From contig NZ_CP060034.1 of NCBI RefSeq assembly GCF_023208195.1, forward strand, positions 3,224,001 through 3,288,000: a stretch of DNA of 64,000 nucleotides, read 5' to 3'. Each line of letters starts with the position of its first letter. The stretch's first letter is position 1. Both the position numbers and the translations under genes were made by a program. Shown in pieces: positions 29,122-37,614 of the stretch. A model generated the notes under the pieces. That model saw only the letters and a list, made by a program, of their open reading frames with translations. It was not told the DNA's origin and searched no databases. Source of the stretch: Nocardioides sp. InS609-2 (GTDB lineage: Bacteria; Actinomycetota; Actinomycetes; Propionibacteriales; Nocardioidaceae).

Positions 29122-30171
29122 ATGTTGACCCAGCTCAAGACCGGCCGTCGCCGGCTCGCCCTCGCCGCAGCAGTTGCCGGCCTTCTCGCCACCACCGCGT
29201 GCTCGGCCAGCAACGGCGCCGCCTCAGAGGACAACCAGCTCAGCGTGGTCGGCTACTCGGTGCTCCAGGCCGCCAACAAGCCCGTCTTCGAGGACTTCGA
29301 GGACACCGCCGAGGGCAAGGACGTCGCCTTCAAGACGTCGTACGGCGCCTCCGGTGACCAGTCCCGTGCCGTGGCCGGTGGCCTCGACGCCGACTATGTC
29401 CACTTCTCCCTCGAGACCGACGTCACCCGCCTGGTCGACGCCGGCCTGGTCGCCGACGACTGGAAGGACGGCCCCACCAAGGGCATCGTCACCTCGTCGG
29501 TCGTCGTGTTCGTCGTTCGCGAGGGCAACCCCAAGAACATCCAGACCTGGGACGACCTGGTCAAGCCGGGCGTCGAGATCATCACGCCCAACCCGGGCTC
29601 GTCGGGCTCCGCTCGCTGGAACATCCTGGCCGGCTTCGGTCACGTGACCGCCAACGGCGGCACGGAGGAAGAGGCCACCGCCTACACCAAGAAACTGCTC
29701 GAGAACACGATCGCGCTGCCGGGCTCCGGCCGCGAGGCGACCACCGCGTTCACCTCGGGCAACGGCGACGTACTGCTCTCCTACGAGAACGAGGCCATCC
29801 TGGCCCGGCAGAACGGCGAGGCCGTGGACTACATCATCCCGCCCGAGACGCTGCTGATCGAGAACCCCGGCGCCGTCACCACCGACGCCAAACCGGCCGC
29901 TGCGTCGTTCCTCGACTTCCTGCTCGGCCCGGTCGCGCAGGAGGAGTACGCCAAGAGCGGCTTCCGCCCGGTCATCGACGGTGTCGAGACCGACGTCGAG
30001 GGTGCCAACCACCCGAGCGACCCGTTCCCGGCTCCCGGCAAGCTGCTCACCATCGATGGTGACTTCGGTGGCTGGGCAGACGCGGCCAGCAAGTTCTTCG
30101 CCGACGGCGAGGACGGCGGCGCGCTCGGCATCATCCCGCAGCTGCAGCAGGACACGGGCAAGACCGAATGA
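29122..30171 (+). CDS. Sulfate ABC transporter substrate-binding protein
   Basis: A 349-residue exported binding protein of the Sbp/CysP type. The N-terminus is a lipoprotein-like signal (hydrophobic run ending LLATTACSAS, Cys near residue 26). The mature part has the sulfate-binding family pattern: VGYSVLQAANKPVFEDF, TSYGASGDQSRAVAGGLDAD and TPNPGSSGSARWNIL. ATG 29122 was preferred over 29116 because GAGGA lies seven bases before it. It is the first gene of a four-gene importer operon and overlaps the permease start by four bases. Confidence 0.9.
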   Translation: MLTQLKTGRRRLALAAAVAGLLATTACSASNGAASEDNQLSVVGYSVLQAANKPVFEDFEDTAEGKDVAFKTSYGASGDQSRAVAGGLDADYVHFSLETDVTRLVDAGLVADDWKDGPTKGIVTSSVVVFVVREGNPKNIQTWDDLVKPGVEIITPNPGSSGSARWNILAGFGHVTANGGTEEEATAYTKKLLENTIALPGSGREATTAFTSGNGDVLLSYENEAILARQNGEAVDYIIPPETLLIENPGAVTTDAKPAAASFLDFLLGPVAQEEYAKSGFRPVIDGVETDVEGANHPSDPFPAPGKLLTIDGDFGGWADAASKFFADGEDGGALGIIPQLQQDTGKTE

Positions 30172-31022
30172 CCTCGGCGGTCCTCACCCCGTCCCGGAGG
30201 GAGCCCAGCCCTCCGGGGTGGGGGTCTGCCTTCCACAGCACGCTGGGCCGCGGCTCGGCGCTGGGCCTCGGCCTGGCCATGACGTGGTTCAGCCTGCTCG
30301 TGCTCATCCCGCTGTCGGCGATCGTGGTCACCGCCGGCACAAACGGCTGGGGACAGTACGCCGACACGCTCGGCAACGCCCAGACCTGGGCCGCGATCCG
30401 GCTGACCGTCGGCCAGGCGCTGATGGTCACCGTGATGAACGTGGCCATGGGCACCGTCATCGCCTGGGTGCTTGTCCGTGACCGCTTCTGGGGCAAGCGC
30501 GCACTCGACGTGGTCATCGACATCCCCTTCGCGCTGCCGACGATCGTGGCCGGCCTGGTGCTGCTCGGCCTCTACGGCAAGGGTGGTCCGCTCGGGCTCG
30601 AGTGGGCCAACACCACCAAGGCCGTGTGGCTGGCGCTGGCGTTCGTGACCCTGCCGTTCGTCGTACGCACCGTGCAGCCGGTGCTCGAGGAGCTCGAGCA
30701 CGACGTCGAGGAGGCTGCCGCGTCCCTGGGCGCCTCGCCGCTGACGACGTTCCGGCGGGTGGTCCTGCCCAGCCTGCTGCCGGCCATCGCCGCCGGCGCC
30801 GCGCTGTCGTTCGCCCGCGCTATCTCGGAGTACGGCTCGCTCGTCCTCCTCAGCGGCAACCTGCCGTTCAGGACCGAGGTGGTGTCGGTGCGCGTGCTGA
30901 CGTTCATCGAGAACGGCAACAACGCCTCCGCGGCAGCGCTGGCGACGATCATGCTCGCCGTCGCGCTGTTCGTCATCGTCGTGCTCGACATCCTCCAGCG
31001 ACGGGTGGCGCGTCGTGGTTAG
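30168..31022 (+). CDS. cysT: Sulfate ABC transporter permease CysT
   Basis: A 284-residue inner-membrane permease with six predicted helices. The permease EAA loop is seen in EEAAASLGASPLTTFRRVVL, which contacts the ATPase. SEYGSLVLLSGNLPF is typical for CysT. It partners with CysW as a heterodimer. It overlaps the binding-protein gene by four bases and cysW by eight bases. Confidence 0.92.
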   Translation: MTSAVLTPSRREPSPPGWGSAFHSTLGRGSALGLGLAMTWFSLLVLIPLSAIVVTAGTNGWGQYADTLGNAQTWAAIRLTVGQALMVTVMNVAMGTVIAWVLVRDRFWGKRALDVVIDIPFALPTIVAGLVLLGLYGKGGPLGLEWANTTKAVWLALAFVTLPFVVRTVQPVLEELEHDVEEAAASLGASPLTTFRRVVLPSLLPAIAAGAALSFARAISEYGSLVLLSGNLPFRTEVVSVRVLTFIENGNNASAAALATIMLAVALFVIVVLDILQRRVARRG

Positions 31023-31824
31023 GACATCCCTCCCCGTGAAGTGGGCCCTGCGGGTGCTCGCGATCGGCTATGTGTTCCTGCTCGTCGCGTGGCCGGTGGC
31101 GCTGGTCGTCCGGCACACGTTCGAGGACGGCTTCACCACGATGCGCGACACGCTGGCCGACGAGTCGGTGCAGGGCGCGCTGGCGCTCACCGGCGAGGTC
31201 GCGCTGTGGGCGGTCGTGATCAACCTGGTCTTCGGCGTCGGCATCTCGCTGCTGTTGGTGCGCTTCGAGTTCCCGGGCAAGCGGTTGCTCTCGGCGCTGG
31301 TCGACCTGCCGATGTCGGTCTCGCCGGTCGTCGTCGGTCTGGCCCTGCTACTGGTCTACAACGGCCGCACCGGCTGGTTCGGTCCGACGCTGGAGAGCAA
31401 CGGCCTCCAGGTCATCTTCAACTCGCCGGGCATGATCATGGCCACCTGTTTCGTGGCCCTGCCGCTGGTGATCCGCGAGGTCGTGCCGGTCTTGAACGAG
31501 ATCGGCGATGACCAGGAGCAGGCGGCGCGCTCGCTCGGCGCCAACGCGCTGCAGACCTTCCGGCGGATCACGCTGCCCAGCATCAAGTGGGCGGTCGTCT
31601 ACGGCGTCGTACTGTCCCTGGCCCGCTCGCTCGGTGAGTTCGGCGCGGTGAAGATCGTCTCGGGCAACTTCACCGGCCAGACCCAGACCGCAACCCTGGT
31701 CGTCGAGCAGAAGTACCAGAACTTCGAGCAGTCGTCGGCCTATGCGACGTCCTTCCTGCTCGCCTTCGTCTCGGTGCTCTGCATCGTCGTCGTCTCCCTC
31801 CTCCGACCCAAGGAGTCACACTGA
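31015..31824 (+). CDS. cysW: Sulfate ABC transporter permease CysW
   Basis: A 269-residue permease with six helices. The EAA loop is [20 protein letters not shown], and [15 protein letters not shown] is the CysW signature. The GTG start lies inside the end of cysT (8-bp overlap). The stop shares a base with the ATG of cysA. Confidence 0.92.
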   Translation: MVRTSLPVKWALRVLAIGYVFLLVAWPVALVVRHTFEDGFTTMRDTLADESVQGALALTGEVALWAVVINLVFGVGISLLLVRFEFPGKRLLSALVDLPMSVSPVVVGLALLLVYNGRTGWFGPTLESNGLQVIFNSPGMIMATCFVALPLVIREVVPVLNEIGDDQEQAARSLGANALQTFRRITLPSIKWAVVYGVVLSLARSLGEFGAVKIVSGNFTGQTQTATLVVEQKYQNFEQSSAYATSFLLAFVSVLCIVVVSLLRPKESH

Positions 31825-32801
31825 TGTCCATCGACGTCTACGGTGTCAGCAAGCTGTTCGGTGACTTCGTCGCTCTCGACGACGTCACCGTGTCCCTGCC
31901 TACCGGCCAGCTGACCGCCCTGCTCGGGCCGTCCGGCGGCGGCAAGTCGACGCTGCTGCGGATCATCGCCGGCCTCGACACCGCCGACGCCGGCAGCGTG
32001 TCCATCGAGGGCGTCGACGCCACGAAGCTGCCACCGCAGAAGCGCAACGTCGGCTTCGTCTTCCAGCACTACGCCGTCTTCAAGCACCTGTCGGTGGCGC
32101 GCAACGTCGCGTTCGGGCTCGAGATCCGCAAGCGTCCCAAGGCCGAGGTGGCCGAGCGCGTGGACGAGCTGCTCAAGCTGGTGCACCTCTCGCAGTTCGC
32201 GCACCGGCTGCCGTCGCAGCTCTCCGGTGGGCAGCGCCAGCGGATGGCGCTGGCGCGCGCGCTCGCCGTCGAGCCGAAGGTGCTGCTGCTCGACGAGCCG
32301 TTCGGCGCCCTCGACGCCAAGGTCCGCAAGGAGCTGCGTGAGTGGCTGCGCCGACTGCACGACGAGGTGCACGTGACGACCGTCTTCGTCACCCACGACC
32401 AGGAGGAGGCCCTCGAGGTCGCCGACGAGATCGTGGTGATCAACGAGGGCCGGGTCGAGCAGGTCGGCACCCCCGACACGCTGTACGACGAGCCGGCCAA
32501 CGATTTCGTCATGTCGTTCCTCGGCGACGTCACCTCGCTCGGTGGCGTGACGCTGCGGCCGCACGACATCGAGATCGCCACCGCCCCGCACCTCGCGGGC
32601 GCGGTCGAGGGCGAGGTCTCCCGCCTGCTGCGCATCGGCTTCGAGGTGCGGGTGAGCGTGCTGACTGTCGACGGCGACGACGTGACGGTCCTGCTCACCC
32701 GCACCCACGCCCGTTCCCTGGGCATCGAGGAGGGCAGCACGGTGTGGCTGACGCCGGCGACCGGGGCGATCGTCGTACCGAGGATGCAGGCGGTCGGCTG
32801 A
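31824..32801 (+). CDS. cysA: Sulfate ABC transporter ATP-binding protein CysA
   Basis: A 325-residue ATPase that energises sulfate/thiosulfate import. Walker A is GPSGGGKST (about 36-44), the signature is [16 protein letters not shown], Walker B is [12 protein letters not shown], and the H-loop is [14 protein letters not shown]-terminal TOBE-like regulatory domain follows (about 235-325). It ends the operon; no sulfate-assimilation genes are adjacent in the window. Confidence 0.94.
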   Translation: MSIDVYGVSKLFGDFVALDDVTVSLPTGQLTALLGPSGGGKSTLLRIIAGLDTADAGSVSIEGVDATKLPPQKRNVGFVFQHYAVFKHLSVARNVAFGLEIRKRPKAEVAERVDELLKLVHLSQFAHRLPSQLSGGQRQRMALARALAVEPKVLLLDEPFGALDAKVRKELREWLRRLHDEVHVTTVFVTHDQEEALEVADEIVVINEGRVEQVGTPDTLYDEPANDFVMSFLGDVTSLGGVTLRPHDIEIATAPHLAGAVEGEVSRLLRIGFEVRVSVLTVDGDDVTVLLTRTHARSLGIEEGSTVWLTPATGAIVVPRMQAVG

Positions 32802-32805
32802 CCCG

Positions 32806-32910
32806 TCAGGGGTAGTTGGTGTACGGGGTGTTGGCGGCTGGTGCGACGCGGTGAGCGCCGGTTGAGCGTGAATCCGCGGCCTTTGCGTACGTCGTGAGGT
32901 GGTCGGTCAC
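32806..32910 (-). CDS. Possible 34-residue ORF coupled to hepT
   Basis: A GTG at 32910 overlaps the hepT stop (GTGA), giving a 34-residue frame that ends at 32806 in the gap before the convergent cysA. The peptide is polar, Thr/Ala-rich and has no recognisable domain. Coupling is the only evidence; it may be chance. Confidence 0.2.
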   Translation of the reverse strand: MTDHLTTYAKAADSRSTGAHRVAPAANTPYTNYP

Positions 32911-33308
32911 GGCTGTTCCTCGATCTCTTGCGGACTGTCTGCGGACTGCCCTGCTGCTTCGAGGAGCTGGATGGCCGACTTCAATGCCTCGATCAAGCCG
33001 GGGAGGTCGACCTCGGCGGTGTCGCGGATGATCCTGGTGGAGATGTTCCAGTATCCGTGGACGATTCGATTTCGCAGGAGTGAGGCCTTCGTCCACGGGA
33101 TCTCCGCGTGTGTGGCCTTGAAGGCCTGTGGAAGCTGGGCGGACGCCTCGCCCAGAATGGTGAAGTTCCAGAGGATCGACTCGCGGGTCCTGCGATCGTC
33201 GTTCAGTTGCTCGGGTGTCAGGTCGCCGATGAGCTCGATGATGCTGCTGGCGGCGTCGACCATCTCCCGGAGGAAAAGGATCTCAGGCCGCGTAGAACGC
33301 TTGGGCAT
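32907..33308 (-). CDS. hepT: HepT-like toxin (HEPN / DUF86)
   Basis: A 133-residue all-helical HEPN-domain protein. The RNase motif RX4HXY is visible as RNRIVHGY (Arg79, His84, Tyr86). In characterised HepT/MntA systems, MntA attaches AMP to the tyrosine of this motif and silences the toxin. ATG 33308 was chosen because MPKRSTRPEI is the usual family start; in-frame codons upstream overlap mntA. It overlaps mntA by 26 bp, so the two are made together. The antitoxin precedes the toxin, the common order for type VII systems. Confidence 0.87.
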   Translation of the reverse strand: MPKRSTRPEILFLREMVDAASSIIELIGDLTPEQLNDDRRTRESILWNFTILGEASAQLPQAFKATHAEIPWTKASLLRNRIVHGYWNISTRIIRDTAEVDLPGLIEALKSAIQLLEAAGQSADSPQEIEEQP

Positions 33309-33576
33309 CCGCCAGAATCGCTTCGCGAAGATACTTGTTGATGCCGTCCCGGGGGACAAGGTCGACGGGTCGACCGAACAACGCGGCGAGTTCGTCTTCC
33401 AGGTCGAAGAAAGCGAACCCTAAACGGGCATCGGGCTTCAACTCATACAGCAGGTCGACGTCGCTGTCGGGTCCGTCATCGCCACGGCTCACCGAGCCAA
33501 ACACCTCAAGCCGTGCGACGCCGTAGCGTTCGCACACCTCGCGGAGACGCTCGGCGTCCACGGTGATCGTGACCAT
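33283..33576 (-). CDS. mntA: MntA-like nucleotidyltransferase antitoxin
   Basis: A 97-residue minimal nucleotidyltransferase. The motif GSX10DXD is complete: Gly27-Ser28, ten residues, Asp39-X-Asp41 (FGSVSRGDDGPDSDVDLLY). MntA proteins of type VII toxin-antitoxin pairs use this site to AMPylate HepT. The ATG lies six bases after a TACCAT box on the minus strand, so the transcript may be leaderless. The pair sits in a stretch full of broken genes. Confidence 0.87.
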   Translation of the reverse strand: MVTITVDAERLREVCERYGVARLEVFGSVSRGDDGPDSDVDLLYELKPDARLGFAFFDLEDELAALFGRPVDLVPRDGINKYLREAILADAQAFYAA

Positions 33577-33631
33577 TGGTCCATGGTAGGCGTCAGTGCT
33601 GTCTGCCGTTGCGGTGAACCCGTTCGTCGCG

Positions 33632-34263
33632 TCACCTGGCGAGCCTCCGCAATCGACGAAGAGTCTTGGCGTCGGCCCTGACCACGCCTATCTCTTGTCC
33701 GTGACGGGGGTAGACGGGACCCCGCGCAGCGAGGTCGAGCGCGGTGCGGGCGGCCCGTTGGGTCGTCTCTTTGTCGCCGAGCGCCTTCGCCGCACGAATC
33801 AGCGCGAGGTCGAACCGGAAATGGCGTTTGGGAAGGGAATGCTGAACTCGTCGATCCAGGTGCCGAGAAGCCTCGCTGCCTGCTCGACCGACTCCTTGTC
33901 GCGTCGGTCTAGCAGGATCTCGGCGAGGGACACATGGACGCAGCCGCTCGTCCCACTCAACGTGGGGTAGTCGGCAATGAGACGCCGATAGTACGTCGCG
34001 GCTCGGGGCGGGTCGTCATGCCGATATGAATCCCCGAGGTGTTCAAGCGATCCCGACACCTGCGGCCAGTGCTCGTCCGCCGACTCAATAATTCGCGTCC
34101 ACAGCTCCCGGGCTGCATCGACGTGTCCGGCTTCCCGAAGCGCGAGCCCCTTGATTCTCATGTACTGGGCTCGGTTGCCGGCTCTACTACGTCCAAGCCG
34201 CGCCTCAAAGTCCGCCCGTGCCTCCGACCCCCAATCGGGTGAACGAAACCAGTCGTCAGCCAT
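33632..34263 (-). pseudogene. TPR-like protein gene broken by a single frameshift
   Basis: The first frame, from ATG 34263, starts MADDWFRSPDWGSEARADFE and shows helical TPR-like repeats (MRIKGLALREAGHVDAAREL, AATYYRRLIADYPTLSG). It ends early at 33799. Shifting frame near 33823 continues without a gap as HFRFDLALIRAAKALGDKET and on to LRRLRRLAR, stopping at 33632-33634. One missing C in AACGCC(C)ATTTC explains the break. The rejoined protein would be about 210 residues. It could be a real pseudogene or a sequencing error. Function is unknown. Confidence 0.75.
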
Positions 34264-34269
34264 CTGTGG

Positions 34270-34580
34270 TCACCGGAACTCCGACACGACTTCGATGATT
34301 CCGACGATGTGCTTGTTGAACTCGTCCAGATCTTCGGCCGGGGATCAAGTACTCGAGGATCGTCTGGCCGCCGGCTTGCAGACTTCGTATCTGTCGAGGA
34401 ACTCCTTCTCGACCTCGAACCGGGTCACGTACCCGACGCCGCTTGCCTTGACAATCCAGTCGCGGGCGATTCGTGTGGCGTAGTCCTCGTTGAGCACGGG
34501 GTAGAAGATCGGTTGGTCCGGCAGGCGCGGCGGCCACGCCGTCCAGCCCGAGGCCTCGACCAGGGCCAGCTCGTCAGCGT
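34270..34580 (-). pseudogene. Crystallin-J1-like small protein gene, 5'-truncated with two compensating frameshifts
   Basis: Read on the minus strand from 34578 it gives ADELALVEASGWTAWPPRLP, then DQPIFYPVLNEDYATRIARD. After RYEV (near 34382) a -1 shift is needed to read QAGGQTILEYLIP, and a second shift near 34340 restores AEDLDEFNKHIVGIIEVVSE to a stop at 34270-34272. The resulting sequence resembles a small actinobacterial family often labelled ADP-ribosylation/crystallin J1. The expected first 10-15 codons are missing where the recombinase fragment begins (34581). The stop lies 6 bp before the TPR-like ATG. Confidence 0.6.
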
Positions 34581-34769
34581 CTCATCGCAGCGGGCTGTGA
34601 CGTGGTCACCGTCCAGCGCGCACTGGGCCACGCCAGTGCCTCAATCACCCTCAACACCTACAGCCACCTGTGGCCCACCGCGGAGGACCGCCCCCGAGCG
34701 GCCGCGCCCGAGTTGATGCGGCTGGTCGGCGTAGTCCCTGCGGACTCTGTGCGGACTTACGAGCAGTGA
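34581..34769 (+). pseudogene. C-terminal fragment of a tyrosine recombinase
   Basis: A 62-codon frame without its own start reads LIAAGCDVVTVQRALGHASA, then SITLNTYSHLW, and ends with a stop at 34767-34769. It contains the conserved catalytic histidine (LGH) and nucleophilic tyrosine (NTYSHL) of phage-type integrases. The catalytic domain's first arginine and everything before it are missing. The fragment directly abuts the truncated crystallin-like gene on the other strand, so it marks a recombination or deletion scar. Confidence 0.85.
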
Positions 34770-34776
34770 CAGCGCG

Positions 34777-34798
34777 CTGACCTGCGCAAACAGGTCAG
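34777..34798. terminator. Hairpin between recombinase fragment and yajQ
   Basis: An 8-bp perfect stem (CTGACCTG / CAGGTCAG) with a 6-nt loop. It ends one base before the yajQ stop on the opposite strand, so it can serve as the yajQ terminator. Confidence 0.45.
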
Positions 34799-34799
34799 T

Positions 34800-35291
34800 T
34801 CAGCGGTAGTTGGTGAACTGCACCGCGAACTCGTAGTCCTGCGACTTCACCAGCGCCTGCACGGCCTGGAGGTCGTCGCGCTTCTTCGACGACACCCGGA
34901 GCTCGTCACCCTGGACCTGTGCCTTGACGCCCTTGGGGCCCTCGTCGCGGATCAGCTTGGAGATCTTCTTGGCGTCCTCGGAGGTGATGCCCTCCTTGAG
35001 CGTGATGGAGATCTTCGACAGCTGGCCGGAGGCCCGCGGCTCGGACGCGTCGAGGATCTTCAGGCTCTGCTGGCGCTTGATGAGCTTGTCCTTGAAGACG
35101 TCGAGCACCGCGGTGGCGCGGTCATCTGCGGAGGCCGTGATCTCGATGGCCTGCTCGCCCTGCCACTCGATGATGGCTCCGGTGCCCTTGAAGTCGAAGC
35201 GGGTCGCGACCTCACGGGCCGCCTGCCCGAGGGCGTTGTCGACCTCCTGGCGGTCGAGCTTGCTGACGATGTCGAACGACGAGTCGGCCAT
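34800..35291 (-). CDS. yajQ: YajQ family nucleotide-binding protein
   Basis: A 163-residue protein of the YajQ (UPF0234) family. It starts [20 protein letters not shown], with ATRFDFKGT and the end [13 protein letters not shown], all strongly conserved. Members bind nucleotides, and some bind cyclic di-GMP as effectors; the role here is unknown. ATG 35291 has GGAGG seven to eight bases upstream. In-frame codons further upstream read through the tRNA-Tyr gene and are not real. It is divergent from tRNA-Tyr. Confidence 0.94.
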   Translation of the reverse strand: MADSSFDIVSKLDRQEVDNALGQAAREVATRFDFKGTGAIIEWQGEQAIEITASADDRATAVLDVFKDKLIKRQQSLKILDASEPRASGQLSKISITLKEGITSEDAKKISKLIRDEGPKGVKAQVQGDELRVSSKKRDDLQAVQALVKSQDYEFAVQFTNYR

Positions 35292-35415
35292 GGTGTTCCT
35301 CCGGGTGCAGTTCTTCTGCGGGCTCTTGTAGTGGCGTTTTTCTTCGGGCGCACTGCCTGCGCTATTGTTTCGTCCTGCTTGCGGCGGCGCCACACGGCCC
35401 CCGCGACACCACCAT

Positions 35416-35501
35416 GGCAGGTTGCCCGAGCGGCCAATGGGAACGGACTGTAAATCCGTCGGCTTATGCCTACGCAGGTTCGAATCCTGCACCTGCCACC
35501 A
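35416..35501 (+). tRNA. tRNA-Tyr (anticodon GTA), CCA encoded
   Basis: Acceptor stem GGCAGGT / ACCTGCC, anticodon loop CTGTAAA with GTA at 35450-35452, a long variable arm typical of bacterial tRNA-Tyr, and T-loop GCAGG-TTCGAAT-CCTGC. The discriminator is A (35498) and a genomic CCA follows (35499-35501). A terminator hairpin lies a few bases downstream. Confidence 0.96.
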
Positions 35502-35505
35502 GGTG

Positions 35506-35542
35506 TGACAGCCTCCGATTCGTCGGGGGCTGTCAGCATTTT
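35506..35542 (+). terminator. Terminator after tRNA-Tyr
   Basis: A 13-bp stem (35506-35518 with 35523-35535, one G-U pair) with a TTCG tetraloop, followed by GCATTTT, a true U-tract. Confidence 0.88.
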
Positions 35543-35710
35543 CGCACCGGGCCAGGTCGTAGTGCCAGCAGACGATGGTGCCGCGCGCCGCCTGAGCCGA
35601 TGATGGCTGTCTCGACCCCACTCCGTGGAACCCTGCATGATGCACCTTCTCGCCTGCCTGGCCGCCGTTGCCCTGGTGGCGGTGAGCCCACGGGATTGAG
35701 TGGAAGGTCG

Positions 35711-35794
35711 ATGACGTCGGTGTTCGCACGCATCGGGGTGGGCGACCGCACGCAGGTCATGGTGTGGGCCCAGCGCCGCGGCGTGGGGGACTGA
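35711..35794 (+). pseudogene. C-terminal remnant of a LuxR-type response regulator
   Basis: A short frame reads [20 protein letters not shown] and stops after QRRGVGD. This matches the last helix and tail of NarL/LuxR-type DNA-binding domains (VFARLGVRDRTQA...). The rest of the domain and the receiver are absent. It lies in the 350-bp gap between tRNA-Tyr and the MFS gene, in which I see nothing else except the tRNA terminator. Confidence 0.6.
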
Positions 35795-35852
35795 CCCGGT
35801 CCCGGGCCGACGGCGTTGCTGGGATGCGCCACTGCGATGCGAGAATGGCATC

Positions 35853-37208
35853 GTGTCGGAGGCCGTAGGGGAGCGTGCGCAGGTCCACGACATCGGCCGT
35901 CGCCGAGCGTGGCTGATCTGGGTCGTCGCGCTCGCGGTCTACATGCTCGCGGTGTTCCACCGCAGCTCGCTCGGTGTGGCCGGCCTGCTGGCCGCCGACC
36001 GGTTCGACGTCACCGCCACTCAGCTCGCCTTCTTCACAGTGCTGCAGCTGCTGGTCTACGCCGGCCTGCAAGTGCCCGTCGGAGTCCTGCTCGACCGCTA
36101 CGGCTCCCGTCGGCTGCTGATCGCCGGCCTCGTGCTGATGACAGCCGGCCAGCTGGCCTTCGCCTTCTCCACGACGTTCGCGACGGCGGTGCTGTCTCGC
36201 GCGTTGCTGGGCGCGGGCGACGCGATGGTCTTCGTGAGCGTCATCCGGCTGGTGACCGTCTGGTTCCTCGTGCGCCAGGCGCCGATGGTCACCCAGCTCA
36301 CGGGCGTCGTCGGCCAGATGGGCGCGATCGTGGCCGCCGCGCCGTTGTCCTTCCTGCTGCGCGAGCTCGGCTGGACGCGTGCCTTCGCGATCGCCTCGAG
36401 CATCGGTGTCGTGCTGATGGTTCTGGTCGTCATGGTCGTCAAGGACTCGCCGTACCAGCGGGCCGAGGTGGTCACCGTCAAGCTGCGCGCGCTGGCTCAG
36501 TCGGTGCGACTGGTGTGGGGCAACCCCGGCACCCGGCTCGGCATGTGGTCGCACTTCGCCTCGCAGTTCAGCGTCACCGTCTTCTCGCTGCTCTGGGGCT
36601 TCCCGTTCCTCGTGCGCGGCCAGGGCTGGACGGAGTCAGCGGCCAGCACGCTGCTGATGGCGATGATCGGCTGGGTCGTCGTGAGCGGGTTCGTCCTCGG
36701 GGCGCTGGTGGCGCGCTATCCCTTCTACCGGTCCTGGATCGTGATCGGCGTCGTCGTCACGATGATGGCCGCCTGGGCGGCCGTGCTGGTGCGGACGACG
36801 CCGGCGCCGACCTGGTTGGTCGTGCTCCTCGCCTTCGCCACCGCGTCCGGCGGACCCACGTCGATGGTCGGCTTCGACCTGGCACGCTCCTTCAATCCCG
36901 TGCAAGCGATCGGTCGCGCCAACGGCATCGTCAACGTCGGCGGGTTCATGGCGTCGCTGCTCTGCATGGCACTGATCGGCGTGGTGCTCGACCTGCGCCA
37001 GGACGGCGGCATGGACTCCTACGACCTCGGTGACTTCCGGGTGGCGATGTCCGTGCAGTTCGCGTTCTGGGTGCTCGGCATCATCCAGGTGCTGCGCTTC
37101 CGGCGACGCGGGATCGCGCATCTAGAGCGCGTCCACCCCGGCGCGGTGGAGCAGATGCGTGCCGGGACGCCATGGGTGCACCCCGGGCTCGGCGAGGAAG
37201 GCGTGTAG
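35853..37208 (+). CDS. MFS transporter
   Basis: A 451-residue major facilitator with 12 predicted helices in two halves. The loop between helices 2 and 3 shows VPVGVLLDRYGSRRLLIAG, the classical MFS motif A. The substrate cannot be told; the length and N-terminal half resemble nitrate/cyanate-like or general metabolite permeases. The GTG start is at 35853. Six bases separate it from a weak GAGAAT box, so the transcript may be leaderless. It converges on a small membrane protein gene. Confidence 0.88.
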   Translation: MSEAVGERAQVHDIGRRRAWLIWVVALAVYMLAVFHRSSLGVAGLLAADRFDVTATQLAFFTVLQLLVYAGLQVPVGVLLDRYGSRRLLIAGLVLMTAGQLAFAFSTTFATAVLSRALLGAGDAMVFVSVIRLVTVWFLVRQAPMVTQLTGVVGQMGAIVAAAPLSFLLRELGWTRAFAIASSIGVVLMVLVVMVVKDSPYQRAEVVTVKLRALAQSVRLVWGNPGTRLGMWSHFASQFSVTVFSLLWGFPFLVRGQGWTESAASTLLMAMIGWVVVSGFVLGALVARYPFYRSWIVIGVVVTMMAAWAAVLVRTTPAPTWLVVLLAFATASGGPTSMVGFDLARSFNPVQAIGRANGIVNVGGFMASLLCMALIGVVLDLRQDGGMDSYDLGDFRVAMSVQFAFWVLGIIQVLRFRRRGIAHLERVHPGAVEQMRAGTPWVHPGLGEEGV

Positions 37209-37257
37209 GTCCCGTCAACCAACGGACCAATCGCTCCCGGCGCTGCGATCTCCACGC

Positions 37258-37614
37258 TCAGCTCGACGCGGACGACCCTCGATAGGTCCGATGGCTGACG
37301 GGGATGCGGCGACGTACGACGAGCCTCGCCACCCCTGCCACCAGGCCCACCGCCAGCGGAATCGGTGCGAGCTGCAGCCGGTGCCTGGCCTTCGCGATGC
37401 AGCGCGCACTCCAGGCTGCGTCGTCGGGCCGCAACTCGCCACCCTTGTTCGGTGCCCCCTGACGAACGAGGGAGACAGATGAGGAGCCGCAGTCGGTGCG
37501 GCCGACTGTAACGGTGTCGGCGTGGGGGTGGAAACCGATCAGGACGAGGGTCGCGACCAGGCACGCAGCGGCGAGCCATCCGAGTGGGGTCACGACTCGC
37601 GCTGCTGGGGTCAC
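37258..37614 (-). CDS. Small two-helix membrane protein, function unknown
   Basis: A 118-residue protein from a GTG that shares a base with the stop of the upstream phosphoesterase gene (TAGTG). Hydrophobic helices lie at about 10-28 (LGWLAAACLVATLVLIGF) and 81-99 (LAPIPLAVGLVAGVARLVV). Between them is an extracytoplasmic-looking loop with two cysteines (TDCGSSS and SARCIAK) that could form a disulfide. I do not recognise a family. Confidence 0.65.
   Translation of the reverse strand: MTPAARVVTPLGWLAAACLVATLVLIGFHPHADTVTVGRTDCGSSSVSLVRQGAPNKGGELRPDDAAWSARCIAKARHRLQLAPIPLAVGLVAGVARLVVRRRIPVSHRTYRGSSASS

Noticed and set aside
34581..35501. tRNA-Tyr as the attachment site of the recombinase fragment
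   Set aside because: No second copy of the tRNA 3' end was found within the window, and yajQ lies between them. The link remains unproven.
35414..35794. A plus-strand frame reading through tRNA-Tyr
   Set aside because: Its first half is the tRNA and its terminator; only the last 27 codons resemble a protein (LuxR remnant).
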